The notes under the pieces are model-generated. The model was not told where the DNA came from. It was given only the letters and a program-made list of their open reading frames with translations, and ran no database searches. DNA of 36,920 bases. It comes from UBA2402 sp037139735 (GTDB taxonomy: Bacteria > Planctomycetota > Phycisphaerae > Phycisphaerales > UBA1924). The stretch's first letter is position 1; every line of letters begins with the position of its first letter. This document shows, piece after piece, positions 7,119 to 13,694 of this stretch. The translations under genes and the position numbers were made by a program. The stretch spans positions 1 to 36,920 of the forward strand of contig JBAXFU010000023.1 in assembly GCA_037139735.1 (NCBI GenBank), given 5' to 3'.

Positions 7119-8789
7119 ATGAGAGGGTCCTTCCTGCCGTGCGTCGCGTGGTGTGCCCCGACCGTGCTGGTCGCCCTCGCGGCGGCCCAACCTTCGGTCT
7201 CGATCGACCTCGCCGGCGTGAGTGTCTCCTCCCTCTCGACCAACCCGCCCGACGTGGTGCGGACCAGCGGGGCGGCCACGGTCGATGCCGCCTTCGGCTA
7301 TCGCTATACGTTCAACCCCATCGTCCGAGGGACGGGCCTGCTCGGGGGCGTGGTCATTCCCAACCCGACACCGCTGGGCGACGTGCTCAACTCGTTCGTG
7401 GCCGGGCAGTATCGCGTCGTGACCGGGGCGATGCGCCATCCGCCTGGAACCAGGCCCTGCCGCGTCTTTCAGAATGCCGTCGGCGGGACCTTCTCGGGCT
7501 TGGCGATCAACCTGACGCTGGCCCTCGACGTGCTCGACGGGGGCGTGGGGCAGGCGGGCGTGAGGAACATCAGCAAGCCCAGCGGGCTGGGCCTCTCGAT
7601 CGTGTCGGGTGCGGCGACCATCACCGCGTGGACGCCGCCGCCTCCGGTGCGCACGGAATGGCACTTTGATGGTGATCTGCGGAGCGTTCGCGAGACGGGC
7701 GACGTGCCGCAGTCGGGCCCGTCGCGACTGCGATACCTCGACGACCCGGCGTTTGGCCCGATTCTCGGGGGGCCGGGTCAGGAGACGCAGTACCCCTCGC
7801 CCCCGACGCCCACGGGCATCACCCGCGCCCAGTCGGCCTTCGGCCTCGCGTCGTCGTTCGGCATTCCGCTCCCCGGGGGCGAAGACGACGTCGTCTATCG
7901 CACCAGCCCGACACGAAATCTCGCCGATCCGACCAACCGCGCCAAGTCTCGCGGGATCGGCTTGGCGCTGTGGCCCAACACGCGCGACTTCTGGCCCGAC
8001 GACAAGCTCAGCCAGTGGACGATGGTCTGGGATCTCTACATCCCGGCCGCGGCGTGGGCCGCCGAGTTTCCCGTGGCGCTGATCGAGGACAATCACAACA
8101 ACGACGCCGCGGCCGATTGCCTGATTCGTCAGGCCTCGGGCGCGGGCTCCATGGGCCATTCCGTGCAACCGGGCGCGTACGTCGCCTCGTCGCGGCTTGC
8201 GCCCGGACGTTGGATGCGGCTGGCGATTGCCAGCGACGGCTACCGAACCGGGCAGAGTCGACTCTACGTCGACGGCGTCTTCATCGGCGTCACGGGCGGC
8301 GACTGGGTCTACAACTCCACCAAGTCGGGCGATCCTCGCTATGGCGACGTGTCGACCGCGCAGCCCGTCGGCACGCCCGTGGCGCCCGCCACGTGGGCGT
8401 CGTGGGGTTCCTTCCCGTCGCCGTGGGCCATCGCGCCTGTCGCCTCCAACGCGGCTCCGATGGCGAGCACGGTCTGTCTCTTCGCCGACCTGCAGGGCCG
8501 CGGCGAGAGCGTCTTTGTCGCCAACATGCTCTTTGCCGACGAGGCGATGACCGACGCACAGATCGCGGCCCTTGGCGCCACCTCCGCTCGCGGCATCATG
8601 TTCCCCCGGCCCCCGACGCGGTGCATCGCCGACTACAACGCCGACGGCGGCGTCGACGGCGCGGACATCGAGTCCTTCTTCCGCGATTGGGAAGCGGGGG
8701 CGTCCGCCGCCGACGTCAACGAGGATGGCGGCGTCGACGGCCCCGACATCGAGGCCTTTTTCGTCGCATGGCAGTCCGGAGGGTGCTGA
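7119..8789 (+). CDS. Secreted LamG-like protein with C-terminal GC-type dockerin
   Basis: The 556-residue product begins with a signal peptide (about residues 1-25, ending near LAAAQP), so it should be exported. Residues about 180-490 look like a concanavalin/LamG-type jelly-roll: WTMVWDLYIPAAAW, GRWMRLAIASDGY, SRLYVDGVFIG and a closing FADEAMTDAQIAALG helix. Such domains usually bind or act on glycans, but I see no catalytic signature. The last 55 residues are a dockerin-like pair of calcium-loop repeats (DYNADGGVDGADIESFF and DVNEDGGVDGPDIEAFF) ending in GGC. This is the GC-type dockerin seen repeatedly in Phycisphaerae secreted proteins. The second secreted dockerin protein in this window ends the same way. 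Its stop overlaps the start of the ThiF-like gene. The substrate is unknown. Confidence 0.85.
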   Translation: MRGSFLPCVAWCAPTVLVALAAAQPSVSIDLAGVSVSSLSTNPPDVVRTSGAATVDAAFGYRYTFNPIVRGTGLLGGVVIPNPTPLGDVLNSFVAGQYRVVTGAMRHPPGTRPCRVFQNAVGGTFSGLAINLTLALDVLDGGVGQAGVRNISKPSGLGLSIVSGAATITAWTPPPPVRTEWHFDGDLRSVRETGDVPQSGPSRLRYLDDPAFGPILGGPGQETQYPSPPTPTGITRAQSAFGLASSFGIPLPGGEDDVVYRTSPTRNLADPTNRAKSRGIGLALWPNTRDFWPDDKLSQWTMVWDLYIPAAAWAAEFPVALIEDNHNNDAAADCLIRQASGAGSMGHSVQPGAYVASSRLAPGRWMRLAIASDGYRTGQSRLYVDGVFIGVTGGDWVYNSTKSGDPRYGDVSTAQPVGTPVAPATWASWGSFPSPWAIAPVASNAAPMASTVCLFADLQGRGESVFVANMLFADEAMTDAQIAALGATSARGIMFPRPPTRCIADYNADGGVDGADIESFFRDWEAGASAADVNEDGGVDGPDIEAFFVAWQSGGC

Positions 8790-9862
8790 TGGCGACGCCT
8801 CCCGTGACGCCAGGCGATGAGCGCCGTTATCACCGCCAGCGGATTCTCCCCGTCGTCGGCGAAGCGGGCATGCAGGCCTTGAGGTCGTCGCACGCCTTCG
8901 TGGTCGGAGTGGGGGCGTTGGGGTGTCAGATCGCCGACCTGCTCGCACGCGCCGGCACGGGCACGCTCACGCTGGTCGACCGCGACGTCGTCGAGTGGAC
9001 CAACTTGCAGCGTCAGTGCCTGTTCGACGAGGATGACGCCGCGTGTTCGCGGCCCAAGGTCGAGGCGGCTTCGCGTCGACTGCAGGCGGTGAGCTCCGGC
9101 GTGCGCGTGCGAGCCATCGCGGCGGACTTCTGCGCCCGCAACGCCTCGAAACTGTTCGCCGAGGCGGCGGCGGAGCGGCCGGTCGGCGTGCTGCTCGACG
9201 GCACCGACAACTTCGAGACCCGCTATCTGCTCAACGACCTGTCGGTGCACCTGGGCGTGCCGTACGTCTACGGGGGCGCCATCGGCACTCGCGCGATGGC
9301 CGCGACCTTCAACGCGGGGGCCGATGCGCCGTGCCTGCGGTGCGTGTTTCCCGAGCCGCCGGCGCCTGGTTCCCAGCCCACGTGCGACACCGCGGGCGTG
9401 CTCGGGCCGGCCGTCTCGCTGGCCGCGTCGTGGCAGGCGGCGATGGCGATGCGATGCCTGATGGGCGCGCCCGCGGGCGAGTTCGTGTTGCACGACGTCG
9501 ACGTGTGGCAGGGATCGTCTCGCGCGATGCGGATGCGCCGTGCGCCCGACTGCCCGTGCTGCGGTGCGGCTCGCCGCCGCGACTTTCTGGAGTGCATCCA
9601 CGAGGGACGCACGACGCTCTGCGGCAGCGACGCCGTGCAGGTGTGGCCGCGGCCGGGCCTCGAGACGACGATCGACTTGCATGGGCTGGCCTCGCGTCTC
9701 GCCGGCGCGGGTCGCGTGCAGGCCTCGGCGATGATGGTGCGATTCACGCCCGCCGAGGGCGGCGTCGAGATGTCGCTCTTTGCCGACGGTCGGGCCATCG
9801 TTCGCGGCACGCGCGACGAGGCCAAGGCCCGGGCGGCCTACGCGAAGTACGTGGGCGTCTGA
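8789..9862 (+). CDS. ThiF/MoeB/HesA-family E1-like adenylyltransferase
   Basis: These enzymes adenylate the C-terminal Gly-Gly of a ubiquitin-like sulfur carrier (ThiS or MoaD) for thiamine or molybdopterin synthesis. The 357-residue product has RYHRQRILPVVGEAG, the ATP-binding FVVGVGALGCQIADLLARAG, DRDVVEWTNLQRQCLF, and LLDGTDNFETRYLLND. Two zinc-binding pairs are visible (CLRC and CPCC), and PTCDTAGVLGP carries the conserved Cys. An extra C-terminal domain (about 85 residues, from LCGSDAVQVWP to AKYVGV) is common in ThiF-like proteins of other phyla. The start was chosen at 8789 because GGAGGG lies 5 bases upstream and the ATG overlaps the preceding TGA. ThiF and MoeB cannot be told apart here because no carrier gene is adjacent. 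Confidence 0.9.
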   Translation: MATPPVTPGDERRYHRQRILPVVGEAGMQALRSSHAFVVGVGALGCQIADLLARAGTGTLTLVDRDVVEWTNLQRQCLFDEDDAACSRPKVEAASRRLQAVSSGVRVRAIAADFCARNASKLFAEAAAERPVGVLLDGTDNFETRYLLNDLSVHLGVPYVYGGAIGTRAMAATFNAGADAPCLRCVFPEPPAPGSQPTCDTAGVLGPAVSLAASWQAAMAMRCLMGAPAGEFVLHDVDVWQGSSRAMRMRRAPDCPCCGAARRRDFLECIHEGRTTLCGSDAVQVWPRPGLETTIDLHGLASRLAGAGRVQASAMMVRFTPAEGGVEMSLFADGRAIVRGTRDEAKARAAYAKYVGV

Positions 9863-9867
9863 CCGCG

Positions 9868-10458
9868 TCAGCCGCGACGGTTGGCGCCCGGCACCCAGAG
9901 CACGTCGGAGACGCCGTTGGCGTTGGCGCACCGGGCGAGCACGAAGAGCAGGTCGCTGAGGCGGTTGAGGTACTTGATCGCCTCGGGGTTGATCTCGCCG
10001 GGGCGCGACTTCATGAGCGTGACGCCGATGCGTTCGGCGCGGCGGACGATCGTCCTGGCGAGGTGGAGTTGGGCCGCCGCCGGCGTGCCGCCGGGGAGCA
10101 CGAAGCTGTTGAGGGGGGCGAGCCGCTCGTTGCGGGCGTCGATCTCGCGTTCGAGGCGGGCGACCTGCGCGGGGACCACGCGAAGACGCGTGCCGGGCTG
10201 TTCGTCCTTCGTCAGGGGCGTGGCGAGGTCGGCCCCGAGGTCGAAGAGGTCGTGCTGGATGGAGCGGAGCAGGCCCGCAAGACCGGCGTCGTTGGCGGCG
10301 TCGGCGGCGAGCACGGCCAGGCCGATGGCGCTGTTGGCCTCGTCGGCGGTGCCGTAGGCCTCGACGGCCAGATCGTCCTTGGAGACCCGCTGGCCGGTGG
10401 CCAGGCCCGTGGTGCCGTCGTCGCCGGTCTTGGTGTAGATGCTCGTCAGTCGAACCAT
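9868..10458 (-). CDS. pduO: Cob(I)alamin / cob(I)yrinate adenosyltransferase, PduO type
   Basis: Transfers the adenosyl group of ATP to cob(I)alamin to make adenosylcobalamin. The 196-residue length fits the PduO/MMAB single-domain family, a trimer of five-helix bundles. Diagnostic stretches are IYTKTGDDGTTGLATG at the N-terminus (ATP loop), TIVRRAERIGVTL, and YLNRLSDLLFVLARCAN. This is unrelated to the CobA/CobO P-loop type. No other cobalamin genes or B12 riboswitch are seen nearby. The gene converges on the ThiF-like gene with a 5-base gap and is divergent from recJ. The start codon lies on the edge of a perfect 16-base tandem duplication. Confidence 0.93.
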   Translation of the reverse strand: MVRLTSIYTKTGDDGTTGLATGQRVSKDDLAVEAYGTADEANSAIGLAVLAADAANDAGLAGLLRSIQHDLFDLGADLATPLTKDEQPGTRLRVVPAQVARLEREIDARNERLAPLNSFVLPGGTPAAAQLHLARTIVRRAERIGVTLMKSRPGEINPEAIKYLNRLSDLLFVLARCANANGVSDVLWVPGANRRG

Positions 10459-10489
10459 GAATGCTCCGGGTCGTGAATGCTCCGGGTCG
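10458..10489. repeat. Perfect 16-bp tandem duplication at the pduO start
   Basis: TGAATGCTCCGGGTCG occurs twice in a row, at 10458-10473 and 10474-10489. The first base of the first copy belongs to the pduO start codon, so the duplication makes up its immediate 5' leader. On the minus strand each copy reads CGACCCGGAGCATTCA, so the leader contains two GGAG elements 16 bases apart. Confidence 0.9.
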
Positions 10490-10567
10490 GGCGGTGGCAG
10501 GATACGCTCGCCCGAGCAGGCGCCGGGTCGTCGTTCGCCCGGCGGAACAGGTGCGGGGGTTGCGTGG

Positions 10568-12355
10568 ATGGCTGACTACGAGCACGAGTCCGGTTCGGAT
10601 TCGCCGGTGCAAGGCTTCCGCAAGCGGTGGGAGCGTCGCGCCGGAGGCGACGCAGCCGCTCCCGGGGCGTCGCTGGTGCAGCGGGTGCTGGCGGCGCGTG
10701 GCCTGTCGGATCCGGCGACGGCCGAGGCCTTCTTGTCGCCGTCGCTGGGGCGGCTGCATGCGCCGTCGCTGATGCATGATCTTGATCGTGCCGCGGCACG
10801 GATCCTCGAGTCGGTCAAGGCCGGGCGGCGGATCGTGATCTACGGCGACTACGACGTCGACGGCATCACCGCGACCGCGATCCTGCACCACGTCATCAAG
10901 GCGCTGAGCCGCGACGCGATGGTGGAGTCGTACGTCCCGCACCGGCTGGAGGAGGGGTACGGGCTCAACGCGCAGGCGATCCGCGAGCTCGCGTCGAGCG
11001 GCGTCGACCTGATCGTCACGGTCGACTGCGGCGTGAGCGCGAAGGCCATGCCCGCGGTGGCCCGCGAGTTCGGCACCGACCTGATCATCACCGATCACCA
11101 CGCCTTGCCGGCCCGCGTGGAGGATCTTCCCGACGCCTACGCCGTGGTGCATCCTCGCCACCCGCTGGGGCAGTATCCCTTCGGCGACCTGTGCGGGGCG
11201 GGGGTGGCGTACAAGCTCGCGTGGCGGCTGTGCACGATGTGGTGCGGCACGGATCGCATCACGCAGGACCTGCGGGAACTGCTGCTCGACCTGCTCGGTC
11301 CCTGTTCGCTCGGGGTGATCGCGGATGTGGTGCCGCTGCTGGGCGAGAATCGCATCATCGCCTCGCACGGGCTGGGACGCGTCAGGCACTCGCGGATTCC
11401 GGGATTGAAGATGTTGGTGGAGGCGAGCGGCCTGGCCGGGGAGAAGATCAGCGAGCAGGACGTAGGCTTCAAGCTCGCGCCGCGGCTCAACGCCTGCGGG
11501 CGCATGGGACATGCGCGCGAGGCGGTCGAGTTGTTGACGGTGGCGAGGGGCGAGCGGGCGATGGAGATCGCCCGGCAGTTGTCCACGTTCAACGACGAGC
11601 GGCGGAAGGTCGAGCGTCGGATCGTGGAGCAGGCCATCGAACTCGCCGAGATGAAGGGCATGACCGGTCCCGATCGCCGGGCGATCGTGCTGGCGCACCC
11701 GGAGTGGCACGCGGGCGTGGTGGGCATCGTCTGCTCGCGCCTGGTCGAGCGGTTTCATCGCCCGACGTTCCTGATGGCGGCAGGCGACGGCACGTGTCAC
11801 GGATCGGGCCGGTCGATCCGCGGGTTCGACCTCGCGGGCGCGCTCGACGCGTGCCGCCATCTGCTGATCAAGGGCGGCGGTCACGCGATGGCGGCGGGAT
11901 TGGAGCTCGAGGCGGCGAACCTCGAGGCCTTCAGCGAGGCCTTCACGTCGCTGTGCAACGAGCGGATCGAGCCGTCGATGCTGACGGGGCACGCGGCCTA
12001 CGACTGCGAGGCGACGATCGAGGACCTGACCCGCGAGGCGATGGGATGGCTGACGAAGCTCGGCCCCTTCGGACGCGATTCGAACCCGGAGGTGTGCCTG
12101 CGGCTTCGGGGCGTGCAGTTGAGCCGACCGCCGATGCCCCTGGGCAAGGACGGGCGGCACATGAAGTTCGATGCCTTCGCGTTCGGCGCCTTGGCGAAGA
12201 AGACCGGGCTTCGTGCGCTGCGGGTGGTGGCGTGGGACGGCGCGGAGCTGATCCCGGAGGTGCCGGTGGGACGGCCCTTCGATCTGCTCATCCATCCCTC
12301 GATCAGCGACTTCAGCGGACAGGTCGAGGGGACGATGGTCGACTTTTCCCGCTGA
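10568..12355 (+). CDS. recJ: Single-stranded-DNA-specific exonuclease RecJ
   Basis: A 5'-3' single-strand exonuclease used in recombinational repair and mismatch repair. The 595-residue product is normal in length. The DHH-family motifs are present: GDYDVDGITATAIL (motif I), LIVTVDCGVS (motif II) and IITDHHALP (motif III), followed by GDLCGAGVAYKLAW and LNACGRMGHAREAVELL. The DHHA1 nucleic-acid-binding domain has GSGRSIRGFDL and GGGHAMAAGLEL. An OB-like C-terminal domain follows. The frame is open further upstream to 10439, but the start at MADYEHES gives the usual RecJ N-terminus (KRWERR, then ASLVQRVLAARGL). It converges on the TPR lipoprotein gene. Confidence 0.95.
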   Translation: MADYEHESGSDSPVQGFRKRWERRAGGDAAAPGASLVQRVLAARGLSDPATAEAFLSPSLGRLHAPSLMHDLDRAAARILESVKAGRRIVIYGDYDVDGITATAILHHVIKALSRDAMVESYVPHRLEEGYGLNAQAIRELASSGVDLIVTVDCGVSAKAMPAVAREFGTDLIITDHHALPARVEDLPDAYAVVHPRHPLGQYPFGDLCGAGVAYKLAWRLCTMWCGTDRITQDLRELLLDLLGPCSLGVIADVVPLLGENRIIASHGLGRVRHSRIPGLKMLVEASGLAGEKISEQDVGFKLAPRLNACGRMGHAREAVELLTVARGERAMEIARQLSTFNDERRKVERRIVEQAIELAEMKGMTGPDRRAIVLAHPEWHAGVVGIVCSRLVERFHRPTFLMAAGDGTCHGSGRSIRGFDLAGALDACRHLLIKGGGHAMAAGLELEAANLEAFSEAFTSLCNERIEPSMLTGHAAYDCEATIEDLTREAMGWLTKLGPFGRDSNPEVCLRLRGVQLSRPPMPLGKDGRHMKFDAFAFGALAKKTGLRALRVVAWDGAELIPEVPVGRPFDLLIHPSISDFSGQVEGTMVDFSR

Positions 12356-12363
12356 GGCGGAGC

Positions 12364-12378
12364 GATCGCATCGCGATC
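12364..12378. other. Short inverted repeat between convergent recJ and TPR gene
   Basis: GATCGC and GCGATC flank a 3-base spacer and overlap the stop codon of the minus-strand TPR gene. It could help end transcription from both sides, but there is no T-run and the stem is only six base pairs. Confidence 0.3.
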
Positions 12379-13585
12379 AGTTCTCGGGAACGGTCGCGAG
12401 GAGCGACGCGGCGTTCGAGTGGCCGGGTTCCTGCCGGAGCGCCTCGCGATAGCTTTCCTTGGCCTTGCCGTTGAGGCGGAGTTCCTGCTGGACCATGCCC
12501 AGGAGCACGAGCGTGTCGCTGTCGCGACGCATGGCGATGGCCTGCTCGAAGCTCGAACGGGCGGCCTCGAGATCGCCGGCGCGGCGTTGCATGAGGCCGC
12601 GGAGGATCCAGCCGTCGGGCGCCTTGGGCGAGATCGCGATCAGGCGGGCGGCGCACAGCTTGAGGCGGGGGGTGTCCTTGAGGACGAAGGCGACTTCGCC
12701 CAGGCCCCGCCACGCCTCGATGTCGGCGTTGCCGTCGCGGTCCTTGGTCAGCTCGAGGTAGACGTCGCGAGACTCGACCAGCCGATCGAGCCGCACCAGG
12801 CACTTGGCCCGCATGTGGCGAAGATCGCGGCGATCCTGCATCGAGCGGTCGGAGAGGAGCTTGGCGAGGTTGACTTCGGCGTCGGCGAACGCGGCGTTGG
12901 CGATCTGGGCGCGGATGAGGTTCTCGACGATGGCCTTGTTGTCGGGCGCGAGCAGCCGGGCCTCGCCGTAGAGCGTCTGGGCCGCGCGGGTGTCCTTGCG
13001 GAGCATGGCGATGTTGCCCAGGACCTGCTTGATGCCCGCGTTGTTGACGAACCGCTCCTGCCGCTCACGGAGATAGGCGTCCGCCTCGTCGATGCGGGCG
13101 AGGTCGATCATCATCTCGGTGGCGGCGATGCAGTACTGCGCGTTGGAGGGTTCGAGGTCGGCGGCCTTGCGGTAGAAGGAGAGGGCCTCTTCCTTGCGGG
13201 CGACGCGCTCGGCGAGGACGCCCTGGTAGTAGGCCGCCTCGACGTTGGCGGCGTCGATCGTCTCGGCGTGCTGGAAGCAGGCCACGGCCTTCTCGAGGTT
13301 GCCCATCTCCATCATGATCCGGCCGCGGAGCACGTGCGACTTGACGACGTTCTCGTTGAGCGTGATCGAGTAGTCGATGTGGTTGCTGGCCTTCTGCAGG
13401 TCGCCGGCCATGAAGGCCTGGAAGGCCATCTGGTACTCAGTCGCCGACTTGAGCATGTTCATCTTCGCCTTGGCGGCGTTGGTGTGCTCGGTGGTGTACT
13501 TGCCCTTGCCGCAACCCTGCAGGCCGAGCAGGCCGACGATGGCGACGGCGCAGGCGAGCGGACGGAGGTTGGGGGTGCGGTTCAT
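12377..13585 (-). CDS. TPR-repeat lipoprotein, possible secretin pilotin or assembly partner
   Basis: The 402-residue product has a lipoprotein signal: a hydrophobic segment followed by LLGLQGC, with the lipidated Cys near residue 25. The remainder is a run of tetratricopeptide-like helical pairs (for example NVVKSHVLRGRIMMEMGNLE, AAYYQGVLAERVARKEEAL, and near the C-terminus DTLVLLGMVQQELRLNGKAK). TPR proteins are protein-protein scaffolds. A good Shine-Dalgarno (AGGAG, 8 bases before the ATG) is present. It lies 109 bases downstream of the secretin gene on the same strand, so the two are probably co-transcribed. PilF/PilW, the pilotin of the type IV pilus secretin PilQ, is also a TPR lipoprotein, so a pilotin-like role is a reasonable inference. 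This protein is longer than PilF (about 250 residues), so homology is unproven. Confidence 0.82.
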   Translation of the reverse strand: MNRTPNLRPLACAVAIVGLLGLQGCGKGKYTTEHTNAAKAKMNMLKSATEYQMAFQAFMAGDLQKASNHIDYSITLNENVVKSHVLRGRIMMEMGNLEKAVACFQHAETIDAANVEAAYYQGVLAERVARKEEALSFYRKAADLEPSNAQYCIAATEMMIDLARIDEADAYLRERQERFVNNAGIKQVLGNIAMLRKDTRAAQTLYGEARLLAPDNKAIVENLIRAQIANAAFADAEVNLAKLLSDRSMQDRRDLRHMRAKCLVRLDRLVESRDVYLELTKDRDGNADIEAWRGLGEVAFVLKDTPRLKLCAARLIAISPKAPDGWILRGLMQRRAGDLEAARSSFEQAIAMRRDSDTLVLLGMVQQELRLNGKAKESYREALRQEPGHSNAASLLATVPEN

Positions 13586-13639
13586 GGATCGGTGCTCCTG
13601 GCCTGGCGTTGCCGCCGCGGCCGGTTCGCGAAGGGTCCG

Positions 13640-13678
13640 GGACGAACGTGCGGCGTGAACGCAGCCGCACGTCCGTCC
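13640..13678 (-). other. Intercistronic hairpin between secretin and TPR lipoprotein genes
   Basis: GGACG-A-ACGTGCGGC pairs with GCCGCACGT-C-CGTCC across a 9-base loop, giving 14 base pairs with one mismatch. No T-run follows on the minus strand, so it is not a standard terminator. It may be an mRNA-stability or partial-attenuation element that sets the ratio of secretin to lipoprotein. Confidence 0.5.
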
Positions 13679-13694
13679 GGATTCGTGTCCGGGA

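Noticed and set aside
10459..10567. Possible B12 riboswitch upstream of pduO
   Set aside because: The space is short and no B12-box-like sequence or suitable structure was seen; the tandem duplication accounts for its regularity.
8633..12295. A 1220-codon minus-strand open frame across the dockerin, ThiF, pduO and recJ genes
   Set aside because: It runs through four recognisable genes and consists of Arg/His/Gly/Pro-rich sequence. Long antisense frames are expected at this GC content.
12362..12369. GCGATCGC, the octamer repeated in cyanobacterial genomes (also at 16371-16378)
   Set aside because: Two copies in 37 kb of GC-rich sequence are not notable; each is part of a local inverted repeat.
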